Origin: JAFAZJ01 sp964437145
GTDB lineage: Bacteria; Pseudomonadota; Alphaproteobacteria; Reyranellales; Reyranellaceae
Assembly (NCBI GenBank): GCA_964437145.1
Contig: CAYTFW010000156.1
Location: forward strand, 1-15,775
Direction: 5' to 3'
Length of the DNA: 15,775 bases
The position numbers and the translations under genes were made by a program. Positions 7,109-14,190 of the stretch are shown here, piece by piece. How positions within the stretch are numbered: position 1 is the first letter of the stretch; every line of letters begins with the position of its first letter. The notes under the pieces were generated by a model. It was not told the origin of the DNA. It saw only the letters and a list, made by a program, of their open reading frames with translations, and ran no database searches.

Positions 7109-9688
7109 ATGCGCGCGCAGGACATCGAGCGTCGAACCGCCGGACGCCCGTCCATCAGCGCAATATCCGGTCTTCGCCCCGAGGAGGCGGCGCGCCTGCT
7201 GTCGTCGGTCGGTCCGAACGAGGTCGCCGCTCCCAGCGGACGCAGCGTCCCGCGCATATTTCTGGAGACCATGCGGGAGCCGATGTTCCTGCTGCTGATC
7301 GGCGCCGCTTCCCTCTATCTGGCGTTGGGCGACCTGGGCGAGGGCCTGTTCCTCGTCGGCGGCGCCATCGCCGCGATCGGCCTCGTGATCGTCCAGGAGG
7401 CGCGCAGCGAACGCGCGCTCGCCGCCTTGCGCGAGCTGGCCCAGCCCAATGCGCGCGTCATCCGCGATGGATCCGAGCGCGAGATTCCCGCCCGCGAGCT
7501 GGTGCCCGGCGACATCCTGCTGGTCGGCGAGGGTGAACGGCTTCCAGCCGACGGTGTGCTCGTGGCGGGCGAGGTGCTCAGGGTCGACGAGTCGGCGCTG
7601 ACCGGGGAGTCGGCGCCTGTCTCGAAGATCGCGGCCGATCCCGCGGCGGTGCGCGACGCGGGCGAGGTGACACCGGGTGCGGAGAGCGGCCCCTTCCTGT
7701 TCGCCGGCACGCTCGTCGTGCGCGGACAGGGTGTCGCTGAGGTGACGCGAACCGGCCGACGGTCCGCCCTGGGCCGGATCGGCAAGTCGCTGGCCGAGAT
7801 CGCGCACGAGCTCACGCCGTTGCAGAAAACCGCGGGGCGCCTCGTCGGGCTTCTCGGCGTGGTCGCGATCGGCTTCTGCGCGCTGGTGGCGGTCGCCTAC
7901 GGCTTGCTGCGCGACGACTGGATCGGCGGCGCGCTGGCCGGCCTCACGGTCGCGATCTCCCTCGTGCCGGAGGAATTTCCGCTGGTGCTGGCGATCTTCT
8001 TCGCCATCGGCGCCTGGCGGCTGGCGACACACAATGTGCTGACGCGGCGCAGCTCGGCGATCGAGACCCTGGGCAGCGCCACGGTGCTGTGCGTCGACAA
8101 GACCGGCACGCTGACCGAGAACCGGATGACGATCGCGCGCTTGTGGACGCGCGAGGGCGACGTCGCCGTCGCCGGCGGCAGCGATCTCGCGCCATCGGCG
8201 CGCACGGTGCTGCGGATCGCGACCCTGGCCTCCGCCACTCGCTCGGTCGATCCGATGGACAAGGCGATCCACGCGATGTCGCGCGTGGCGATGGCCGATG
8301 AGGAGCTGTCGCACGCGGAACCGGAACAGGCGTGGCCCTTGCGGCCGGAGTCGCTGGCGGTGATCCAGGTATGGCGGACCGTCGGCGAAGGCCGAGTCGC
8401 CGCCGCCAAGGGCGCGCCCGAGGCGATCTTCAGGCTGTGCCGCCTGGACGCCGCCGAGGTGGCGCGCCTGCACGAGATCATCGAGGGCTATGCGACACAG
8501 GGGCTTCGCGTGCTGGGCGTCGCGTCGGCCGAGGACGACGGTCCGCTCGGCGCCGAGCCGCAGGCCTTTCCATTCCGGTTCGCCGGCCTGGTTGGATTCA
8601 TCGACCCGCTGCGCGCCGAAGTGCCTGATGCGCTCGAGGAGGCGCGTCGGGCCGGGATCGACGTGATCATGCTCACCGGCGATCATCCCGCGACGGCGAT
8701 CGCGATCGCGCGCGCCGCCGGCCTGGATGTTTCGGCCGGTGTGTTGCTCGGCGCCGAGGTCGCGGTGTTGCCGTTCGAGGAACTATGCAAGCGCCTCGAG
8801 ACGGTGCGGGTCTTCGCGCGCATCGTGCCCGAGCAGAAGCTGCGCATCGTGGAGGCGCTCAAGGCCGACGGCGAGATCGTCGCGATGACCGGCGACGGGG
8901 TCAACGACGCGCCAGCGCTGCAGGCCGCCCATATCGGCGTGGCGATGGGCAAGCGCGGGACCGACGTGGCGCGCGAGGCGGCCGATCTCGTGCTGCTCGA
9001 CGACAGCTTCGCATCGATCGTCGGCGGCGTGCGGCTGGGGCGTCGCATCTTCGCCAATCTGCGGCGTGCGCTGATCTACATCACCGCGATCCACATTCCC
9101 ATCGCCGGGCTGGCGCTGCTGCCGATCCTGCTGGGCTTGCCGCCGATCCTGTTTCCCATGCACGTCGTCCTGCTCGAGCTGATCATCGATCCGACGTGTT
9201 CCCTCGTCTTCGAATCCGAGCCGTCCGAGGCGGAGGCGATGCGACAGCCGCCCCGGCCGGCGACCGAGCCGCTCTTCGGCCCGGCCCATGTCGGCATCGC
9301 CGTGTCGCAGGGCACGGGCGTTCTGATCGGTGTCCTCGGTCTCTACTGGTGGTCCCTGACCATGGGCGGGGCGCCCGAGCCGGCGGCGCGCGGCGCCGCG
9401 CTCGTCGCCCTTATCGTCGCCAACCTGGTGCTCGCCCTGGCGGACGCGGCCGTGCCGGGACGGCTCTTCTCGGATCGCCGGCCCACCTACTGGTTCATCG
9501 TCGGCGTGGTCGCGCTGGTGCTGGCGCTGGTGCTCGGCGTACCGGCCGTCGGTTCGATCTTCAAGATCGCGATGCCCGACGCGGGCCTGCTCGGCCTCGC
9601 CGTCGGGATCGGGGTTGTCGCCGGCGGCGTGTGGCGATCATGGACGGTCGTGCGGTCGGCGGCTGGTCGCTCGGTCCGACTCGGGTGA
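7109..9688 (+). CDS. Cation-translocating P-type ATPase (P2-like), ion unknown
   Basis: 859 aa from ATG 7109, chosen for AGAAGGGA upstream; an ATG at 7088 lacks a ribosome site. Domain order: N-terminal cytoplasmic segment with PNEV (36-39), M1-M2 (about 58-95), actuator domain with TGES (165-168), M3-M4 with PEEFP (287-291), phosphorylation motif DKTGTLT (D330), nucleotide domain with KGAPEA (434-439), MLTGDHPAT (521-529), hinge TGDGVNDAP (594-602), then about six C-terminal membrane segments. No N-terminal heavy-metal domain or CPC motif is present, so it is not a P1B metal pump. The PEEFP form of M4, and IIDPT in M6 (about 692-696), differ from Ca, Na/K and Mg pumps whose ions are known, so the ion cannot be named. 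It probably shares a unit with the beta-CASP gene. Confidence 0.93.
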   Translation: MRAQDIERRTAGRPSISAISGLRPEEAARLLSSVGPNEVAAPSGRSVPRIFLETMREPMFLLLIGAASLYLALGDLGEGLFLVGGAIAAIGLVIVQEARSERALAALRELAQPNARVIRDGSEREIPARELVPGDILLVGEGERLPADGVLVAGEVLRVDESALTGESAPVSKIAADPAAVRDAGEVTPGAESGPFLFAGTLVVRGQGVAEVTRTGRRSALGRIGKSLAEIAHELTPLQKTAGRLVGLLGVVAIGFCALVAVAYGLLRDDWIGGALAGLTVAISLVPEEFPLVLAIFFAIGAWRLATHNVLTRRSSAIETLGSATVLCVDKTGTLTENRMTIARLWTREGDVAVAGGSDLAPSARTVLRIATLASATRSVDPMDKAIHAMSRVAMADEELSHAEPEQAWPLRPESLAVIQVWRTVGEGRVAAAKGAPEAIFRLCRLDAAEVARLHEIIEGYATQGLRVLGVASAEDDGPLGAEPQAFPFRFAGLVGFIDPLRAEVPDALEEARRAGIDVIMLTGDHPATAIAIARAAGLDVSAGVLLGAEVAVLPFEELCKRLETVRVFARIVPEQKLRIVEALKADGEIVAMTGDGVNDAPALQAAHIGVAMGKRGTDVAREAADLVLLDDSFASIVGGVRLGRRIFANLRRALIYITAIHIPIAGLALLPILLGLPPILFPMHVVLLELIIDPTCSLVFESEPSEAEAMRQPPRPATEPLFGPAHVGIAVSQGTGVLIGVLGLYWWSLTMGGAPEPAARGAALVALIVANLVLALADAAVPGRLFSDRRPTYWFIVGVVALVLALVLGVPAVGSIFKIAMPDAGLLGLAVGIGVVAGGVWRSWTVVRSAAGRSVRLG

Positions 9689-9699
9689 ACCGCGGGGGG

Positions 9700-9723
9700 C
9701 CTGGTGGTCGGCCGCGACCGGTC
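9700..9723 (+). pseudogene. Degenerate remnant of a duplicated DUF4846 C-terminus
   Basis: With the adjacent repeat at 9722-9752, the plus strand reads W-W-S-A-A-T-G-L-K-R-F-P-A-A-stop in the frame whose stop ends at 9746. The true DUF4846 end is W-R-F-V-A-T-D-L-K-R-F-P-P-A-stop, giving 9 of 14 residues the same plus the stop. This suggests a copied gene end that has partly decayed. The frame has no start nearby. The stretch is short, so this rests mainly on the 28/31 DNA match beside it. Confidence 0.45.
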
Positions 9724-9752
9724 TCAAGCGCTTCCCGGCAGCTTGAGACGAC
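9722..9752 (+). repeat. Right copy of 31-bp direct repeat containing a hairpin (LysR 3' end)
   Basis: This stretch is 28 of 31 identical to 5467-5497. TCTCAAGC (9722-9729) and GCTTGAGA (9741-9748) are perfect 8-bp arms with an 11-nt spacer. The stop codon of the minus-strand LysR gene lies in its downstream arm (9724-9726). It sits between the convergent P-type ATPase and LysR genes, so it may also serve as a bidirectional terminator. Confidence 0.8.
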
Positions 9753-10644
9753 GCGGGCTATCGGCCTTGTCGCGCGCCAGCTCGTCGAGCAGCCAGGTGC
9801 GGAAGGCGACGATCTTGGGCCGCTGCGCTGTGTGCGCCGGACAGACGAGCCACCACGCCTTGCCGCTGGCCACGACATCGGGAAAAGGCTGCACGAGTCG
9901 ACCTTCACGCAGATCCTCGACGAAGAGATCGGGCGGGCCGATCGCCACGCCGGCGCCTTCGAGCGCCGCCTCGACGGCGATCTTGGTCGAGTCGAAGGCC
10001 AGCACGCGGCGCGGCGTGAAGTCGTCGAGCCCCATGGCGCGCAGCCAGATCGGCCATTCCGGCTCGAAATGCGTGTCGATCAGCGGCGCCTTGCGCAGAT
10101 CGTCGGGGGTCTTGAGCTTCGCCGCCAGCTTCGGGCTGGTCAGCGGTGTGAGCACGTCGACGAACAGCTTGGTGGCGTGCAAGTCCTCCGCCGGCTGGCC
10201 AGCGAATCGGATCGCGCAATCGACATTCTCGCGCTCGAAGTCGACGTTGCGCTGCGTCGTCGTCATGCGCACCTCGATGTCGGGATGCGCGGTCTGGAAG
10301 CGATGCAGGCGCGGCACCAGCCAGGCGAGCGCGAAGGTCGTCACCAGGCTCACCGTCAGCACCTTGGCGCCGCCGCGCTGCTCGAGCTTGCGCAGCGCCG
10401 CCGCCATGCGGTCGAAGGCGTCGCGCAGATCGGGCAGCAGCGCCTCGGCGTCCTCGGTCAGCAACAGGCCGCGCGGCAGGCGCAGGAACAACGCCACGCC
10501 CAGCCGCTCCTCCAGGCCCTTGACCTGATGGCTGACGGCCGCCGGCGTCACCGACAATTCATGGGCGGCGGCGACGAAGCTCTTGTGCCGGGCGGCGGCC
10601 TCGAAGGCCCGCAAGGCATTGAGCGGCAATAGGGCCCTGGACAT
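9724..10644 (-). CDS. LysR-family transcriptional regulator, GcvA / VtlR-LsrB-like
   Basis: 306 aa. The N-terminal winged helix begins LPLNALRAFEAAARHKSF at 6-23, then AAAHELSVTPAAVSHQVKGL as the recognition region, typical of the GcvA branch, which includes Brucella VtlR and rhizobial LsrB. The effector-binding domain runs from about residue 90 (KVLTVSLVTTFALAWLVPRL) to the end. It is divergent from a DUF1127 gene. In Brucella and Agrobacterium, VtlR is reported to activate small DUF1127 genes and a small RNA, so the DUF1127 gene is the obvious candidate target. A palindrome with a T-N11-A core (10650-10670) begins 6 nt upstream of the start codon, suggesting autorepression. No good ribosome site is visible. 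Orthology to VtlR is inference. Confidence 0.93.
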   Translation of the reverse strand: MSRALLPLNALRAFEAAARHKSFVAAAHELSVTPAAVSHQVKGLEERLGVALFLRLPRGLLLTEDAEALLPDLRDAFDRMAAALRKLEQRGGAKVLTVSLVTTFALAWLVPRLHRFQTAHPDIEVRMTTTQRNVDFERENVDCAIRFAGQPAEDLHATKLFVDVLTPLTSPKLAAKLKTPDDLRKAPLIDTHFEPEWPIWLRAMGLDDFTPRRVLAFDSTKIAVEAALEGAGVAIGPPDLFVEDLREGRLVQPFPDVVASGKAWWLVCPAHTAQRPKIVAFRTWLLDELARDKADSPRRLKLPGSA

Positions 10645-10649
10645 AGGTA

Positions 10650-10670
10650 AGGCTTATATCAGCTAAGCCT
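10650..10670. promoter_or_regulatory. Probable LysR-type operator (T-N11-A palindrome)
   Basis: AGGCTTA (10650-10656) and TAAGCCT (10664-10670) are perfect 7-bp arms around TATCAGC. The central T10654 and A10666 give the T-N11-A LysR box. The site lies 6 nt from the LysR start codon and about 110 nt from the DUF1127 start, as expected for an autoregulated divergent LysR gene. Confidence 0.6.
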
Positions 10671-10740
10671 CAGGGCGAGAAGACATCCGTTGTGAATGCG
10701 GCTCGAACACCCACATATCGCTTACAAGTCACGCGTTTGC

Positions 10741-10765
10741 GGGCATTTGTATCGATACAATGCCC
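10741..10765. promoter_or_regulatory. Extended palindrome in the DUF1127 leader/promoter
   Basis: TTGTATCGATACAA (10747-10760) is a perfect 14-bp palindrome. GGGCA (10741-10745) and TGCCC (10761-10765) extend it, with a single unpaired T at 10746. It ends 15 nt before the DUF1127 start codon and just upstream of the ribosome site. It could be an operator (GntR- or TetR-type sites have similar TGTATnnATACA forms) or a leader hairpin in the mRNA. Confidence 0.6.
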
Positions 10766-10780
10766 AAATGGAGCTGAGCC

Positions 10781-11005
10781 ATGACGCTCATGATCGACAA
10801 CCTCTTCGACGCCCCGGCGCCCCAGTCGCTGAACGCCAGGCCGTTCACGTCCGTCGCCACCGCCGCGTTCGACTGGCTGTTCAATCGTCTCGCGCTGGCC
10901 CGCTCGCGCGCCGATCTGCTGGAGATGGACGACCGGATGCTGGCCGATATCGGGCTCGACCGGGCGACCGCCAAGCATGAGGGTCAGCGCGGCTTCTGGG
11001 GCTGA
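10781..11005 (+). CDS. DUF1127 small protein (YjiS-like)
   Basis: 74 aa. ATG 10781 has GGAG 7 nt upstream. The C-terminal half carries the DUF1127 signature: LARSRADLLEMDDRMLADIG then LDRATAKHE (about residues 39-67), ending RGFWG. DUF1127 proteins are small arginine-rich helical proteins. Some alphaproteobacterial members are reported to bind RNA or to affect phosphate and carbon metabolism, and some are VtlR/LsrB targets. The gene is divergent from the GcvA/VtlR-like LysR gene with two palindromes between them. The DLF/WLFNRL segment before the domain is the amphipathic N-terminal helix common in the family. An inverted-repeat element begins 30 nt after the stop codon. Confidence 0.93.
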   Translation: MTLMIDNLFDAPAPQSLNARPFTSVATAAFDWLFNRLALARSRADLLEMDDRMLADIGLDRATAKHEGQRGFWG

Positions 11006-11035
11006 CGTTCGCGCCGCTCCCGCGCACAGCCAGCT

Positions 11036-11106
11036 CTGTCATCCCGAACGCTAGCGAGGGATCCAGGTGGCTTCCCTAGATCCCTCGCTAGCGCTCGGGA
11101 TGACAG
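11036..11106. repeat. Inverted-repeat element, copy 2 of 3
   Basis: Left arm 11036-11063 and right arm 11079-11106 pair at 27 of 28 positions, and the stem continues inward (11065-11067 with 11075-11077). Compared with copies 1 and 3, the arms differ at several sites in a paired manner (ATTCC/GGAAT becomes ATCCC/GGGAT; GAATC/GATTC becomes GGATC/GATCC). It ends 2 nt from the lipid kinase stop codon and may serve as a terminator for DUF1127 and the kinase. Confidence 0.85.
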
Positions 11107-11108
11107 CC

Positions 11109-12041
11109 TCAGCGAAAATCCGGGACGCGAATCGCGTTGGGCAGCACCGTGACGGTCGCCGGCAGGCGGCCGACGGTCTCGCCATCGAGATCGACCAGTG
11201 TATCGGCTTCACCGCTCTCCAGCTCGATCGTTCGCATCCCCTGCCGCAGGCTGACCGAGGGATGGGCCAGATGCCCGCCGTCGTAGAGCTTGGGCATGAG
11301 CTTGAGCAGCGCCTCGACGCGGCCGATGCGGCCGAGCTCGACCATATCGAGCAGCCCGTCATCGGGCCGCGCCGGCGGCACCAGCTTCATGCCGCCGCCG
11401 CCATTGGGCAGGCCGGCGATCATGCCGCCGAACAGGAAGCGCTCCTCAGCGGGCGCGCCATCGATGGCGATACGCGTCGCGCGCGCGGCGTAGCTAAGCA
11501 CCACCGCCGGCGTGGCCAGGTAATAGGCGATGCGGCCCAGCCGCTTCATCCAGCGCGAGGCTGAAGCGTCGCGGCTGATCGCGGCCGGCGCGCCGAAGCT
11601 CACCAAGATCAGGCCGTGGCGCGTGACAGGCGCGCCGTCGAGGCCCCGGAGCTCAACCCGTATGACGTCAAGCGGCCGCGTACGCCCGTCGGCGAGCGCG
11701 TCGATGGCGGCGGCGGGATCGAGCGGCGCGCCGATACCGCGGCAAGTATCGTTGCCGGTGCCCGCCGGCATCGGCGACAGCGTCAGGCTCGCGGCATCGA
11801 CGCCCGACGACAGCATGCCGTTGAGCACCTCGTTGACCGAGCCGTCGCCGCCCAGCACCACGAAGCGCTCGCAGCCGGACCGCGCCGCCTCGCGCGCCCA
11901 GCGCGTCGCGTCGCCGGCGCGCTCTGTCAGCGACGCGTCGAGCGGCCCCAGCACCGCCTCCAGCCGCGCGCGGTACCCCGGCCAGCGCCGCGCCATCCGG
12001 CCCTTCGCCGCCGTCGGGTTAACGATGACCTTGGTGCGCAT
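11109..12041 (-). CDS. Diacylglycerol kinase family lipid kinase (YegS/DagK-like)
   Basis: 310 aa. The N-terminal VIVNPTAAKG (5-14), GGDGSVNEVLNGM (64-76) and PAGTGND (92-98) motifs form the ATP site of the DAGK catalytic domain (PF00781). The C-terminal half, with DGLLDMVELG and DLDGE, is the usual beta-sandwich domain. Such enzymes phosphorylate diacylglycerol or related lipids at the membrane. The mid-protein segment reads VSFGAPAAIS rather than the more common N-x-x-S-x-G form, so lipid specificity may differ. No membrane helix is present. The gene stands alone between inverted-repeat copies 2 and 3, 2 nt from one and 31 nt from the other. No clear ribosome site lies directly before the start. 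Confidence 0.9.
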   Translation of the reverse strand: MRTKVIVNPTAAKGRMARRWPGYRARLEAVLGPLDASLTERAGDATRWAREAARSGCERFVVLGGDGSVNEVLNGMLSSGVDAASLTLSPMPAGTGNDTCRGIGAPLDPAAAIDALADGRTRPLDVIRVELRGLDGAPVTRHGLILVSFGAPAAISRDASASRWMKRLGRIAYYLATPAVVLSYAARATRIAIDGAPAEERFLFGGMIAGLPNGGGGMKLVPPARPDDGLLDMVELGRIGRVEALLKLMPKLYDGGHLAHPSVSLRQGMRTIELESGEADTLVDLDGETVGRLPATVTVLPNAIRVPDFR

Positions 12042-12072
12042 CCCCCTGCCGACTCCGTCGCGCCAGCCTAGC

Positions 12073-12140
12073 CTGTCATTCCGAGCGCAGCGAGGAATCT
12101 AGGCGGCGCCCTGGATTCCTCGCTGCGCTCGGAATGACAG
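12073..12140. repeat. Inverted-repeat element, copy 3 of 3
   Basis: The 27-base arms at 12073-12099 and 12114-12140 are perfectly complementary around a 14-nt loop. The left arm is identical to that of copy 1. It lies between the lipid kinase start (12041, minus) and the M20 start (12179, plus), so it would fall in or next to both promoters or leaders. Confidence 0.88.
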
Positions 12141-12178
12141 GTGCACTACACTGCCGCCACCTTGCATCTGGAGTTGTC

Positions 12179-13351
12179 ATGACCATCGATCCCGCGATCG
12201 CCGCTTTCGCGTCCGACCTCACCGCCTGGCGCCGCGACATCCACGCCCATCCCGAGCTGGGCTTCGAGGAGGAGCGCACCAGCGCCATCGTCGCCGGCAA
12301 GCTCAAGGAATTCGGCTGCGAGGTCACGACCGGGATCGGCAAGACCGGCGTCGTCGGCACCATCCGCGTCGGCAACAACCCGCGCGCCGTCGGCCTGCGC
12401 GCCGACATGGACGCGCTGCCGATGGACGAGACCAACACCTTCGCGCACGCGTCGAAGCACAAGGGCCGCATGCACGCCTGCGGCCATGACGGCCACACGA
12501 TCATGCTGCTGGGCGCCGCGCGCTATCTGGCGAAGACGCGCAACTTCGACGGCACGGTGCACTTCATCTTCCAACCCGCCGAGGAAGGCCGCGGCGGCGC
12601 CGAGGCGATGGTCAAGGACGGGCTGTTCGAGAAGTTCCCCTGCGAGGTCGTGTTCGGCATGCACAACCGGCCGAAGCTCGATGTCGGCCGCTTCCAGATC
12701 CGCTCCGGCCCGATGATGGCCGGCGGCGGCCTGTTCGACATCCACATCAAGGGCAAGGGCGCGCATGGCGCGCGGCCCGAGAGCGGCATCGATCCCGTCG
12801 TCATCGGCGGGCATATCATCACCGCGCTGCAGACGGTGATCTCGCGCACCTTGGCGCCGATCGACTCGGGCGTGATCAGCATCACCCAGATGCACGCCGG
12901 CGACGCCTACAACGTGATCCCCGAGACCGCCGTCTTGCGCGGTACGGTCCGTGCCTTCCGCAAGGAGGTGATGGCGACCATCAAGGAGAAGATCGAGCGC
13001 ATCGCCTCGGGCATCGCCCATACCTTGGGCGGCGAAGCCAAGGCCGACGTGCGCATCGTCTTCCCGCCGCTGGTCAACAACCCCGACGAGGCGAAATGGA
13101 TTGGCGACGTCGCCGCCTCGATCGTCGGCGAGCACAACGTCAACCGCGAGGGCGCGTATGTGATGGCCTCGGAGGATTTCTCCTACATGCTGGAGAAGGT
13201 GCCGGGCGCCTTCATCCTGATCGGCAATGGCGGCGGCGAAGGCGGCTGCGAGGTGCACAACCCCGGCTACGACTTCAACGACGAGGCGTTGCCCTTGGGC
13301 GCGACGCTGTGGTCGCGGGTGGTCGAGACGCGTCTGGCGAAGCGCGATTGA
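12179..13351 (+). CDS. M20 family metallopeptidase / amidohydrolase (hippurate hydrolase-like)
   Basis: 390 aa. ATG 12179 has CTGGAG 5 nt upstream; the frame continues further up into the inverted repeat, which is rejected as coding. WRRDIHAHPELGFEE (17-31) is the N-terminal signature. MHACGHDGHT (98-107; C101 and H103) supplies metal ligands, FQPAEEG (131-137; E135/E136) holds the catalytic Glu, and H162 in FGMHN and the late HNPGYDFND His are further ligands. This is the amidohydrolase branch of M20 (PF01546 with an M20_dimer insert), which deacylates N-acyl amino acids or indole-amino-acid conjugates using two metals. It lacks a signal peptide, so it is cytoplasmic. Its stop overlaps the start of the LOG-like gene. 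Confidence 0.95.
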   Translation: MTIDPAIAAFASDLTAWRRDIHAHPELGFEEERTSAIVAGKLKEFGCEVTTGIGKTGVVGTIRVGNNPRAVGLRADMDALPMDETNTFAHASKHKGRMHACGHDGHTIMLLGAARYLAKTRNFDGTVHFIFQPAEEGRGGAEAMVKDGLFEKFPCEVVFGMHNRPKLDVGRFQIRSGPMMAGGGLFDIHIKGKGAHGARPESGIDPVVIGGHIITALQTVISRTLAPIDSGVISITQMHAGDAYNVIPETAVLRGTVRAFRKEVMATIKEKIERIASGIAHTLGGEAKADVRIVFPPLVNNPDEAKWIGDVAASIVGEHNVNREGAYVMASEDFSYMLEKVPGAFILIGNGGGEGGCEVHNPGYDFNDEALPLGATLWSRVVETRLAKRD

Positions 13352-14190
13352 CCGGCAGCGACAAACCGCCGATCGGCCGCCCCGGCGTCCTCGCCGTGGA
13401 CGACAGCGTGTTCCTCAAGCGTGACGAACTGCGCGGCATCCGCTTCGCCCTCGAATACGAGCGCGCCGAGCTGGCGTTGCGCGATTGGGGCGTGCACTCC
13501 ACCGTCATCGTCTTCGGCAGCGCGCGCATCCCCTCGCCCGAGATGCTGGAGGCCGCGCGCCTGCGCGAGCCCGGCACCGACGCCGCGCTGCTCGGCCGCC
13601 TGGCGCCGCTGGCGCGCTACTACGACGTGGCGCGCGAGTTCGGCCGCATCGTCTCGCAGCGTGGCGGCGCGCTCGAGCAGACCATGGACGGGCGGCACAA
13701 CGTCATCGCCACCGGTGGCGGGCCCGGCATCATGGAGGCGGCCAATCGCGGCGCCGCCGATGTCGGCGCGCCGTCGATCGGCTTCAACATCGCCCTGCCG
13801 CACGAGCAGGTGCCCAACCCCTATTCGACGCCGGAGCTGACCTTCCACTTCCACTACTTCGCCATGCGCAAGATGCACCTGGCGATGCGCGCCCGGGCGC
13901 TGGCGGTGTTCCCCGGCGGATACGGCACGCTCGACGAGCTGTTCGAGATCCTGACCCTGCAGCAGACCGGCAAGGGCCACCGCGCGACCGTCGTCCTGAT
14001 CGGCCGCGAGTTCTGGCGCGACGTCGTCGGCTTCGACAGGCTGGTCTCGCGCGGCCTGATCGACGACGCCGATCTATCGCTTTTTCGCGTGGTGGATACG
14101 GCGGAGGAGGCCTGGTCCTATCTGGTCGAACGCGGCCTGCTCGAACGCGCGGAGTCCGACATCACGCCGCTGCCGATGGATGAGGTTTGA
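13348..14190 (+). CDS. LOG-like TIGR00730 family Rossmann-fold protein
   Basis: 280 aa from TTG 13348, which overlaps the M20 stop as TTGA and implies translational coupling. No in-frame ATG precedes the conserved region; GTG 13396 is the alternative start. The segment FLKRDELRGIRFALEYERAE (22-41) belongs to the longer alphaproteobacterial members. VVFG-type IVFGSARIP starts the Rossmann strand (54-62), followed by GGGPGIMEAANRGA (123-136) and PGGYGTLDE (189-197), the PGGxGT motif of cytokinin riboside monophosphate phosphoribohydrolases (formerly lysine decarboxylase-like). LOG enzymes release adenine-type bases from nucleotides, and here the natural substrate is unknown. Its 3' end overlaps the convergent DinB gene by 29 nt. 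Confidence 0.9.
   Translation: MTGSDKPPIGRPGVLAVDDSVFLKRDELRGIRFALEYERAELALRDWGVHSTVIVFGSARIPSPEMLEAARLREPGTDAALLGRLAPLARYYDVAREFGRIVSQRGGALEQTMDGRHNVIATGGGPGIMEAANRGAADVGAPSIGFNIALPHEQVPNPYSTPELTFHFHYFAMRKMHLAMRARALAVFPGGYGTLDELFEILTLQQTGKGHRATVVLIGREFWRDVVGFDRLVSRGLIDDADLSLFRVVDTAEEAWSYLVERGLLERAESDITPLPMDEV

Noticed and set aside
7052..8686. Long minus-strand open frame (544 codons) inside the P-type ATPase
   Set aside because: It is an antisense shadow of high-GC codons: Arg/Ala/Gly/Gln-rich with no recognisable domain, and it lies wholly opposite a gene with complete catalytic motifs.
9701..9720. Small hairpin GGTCG-GCCG-CGACC as a separate terminator for the P-type ATPase
   Set aside because: A 5-bp stem is expected by chance in sequence this GC-rich; the neighbouring 8-bp hairpin at 9722-9748 is the better candidate.
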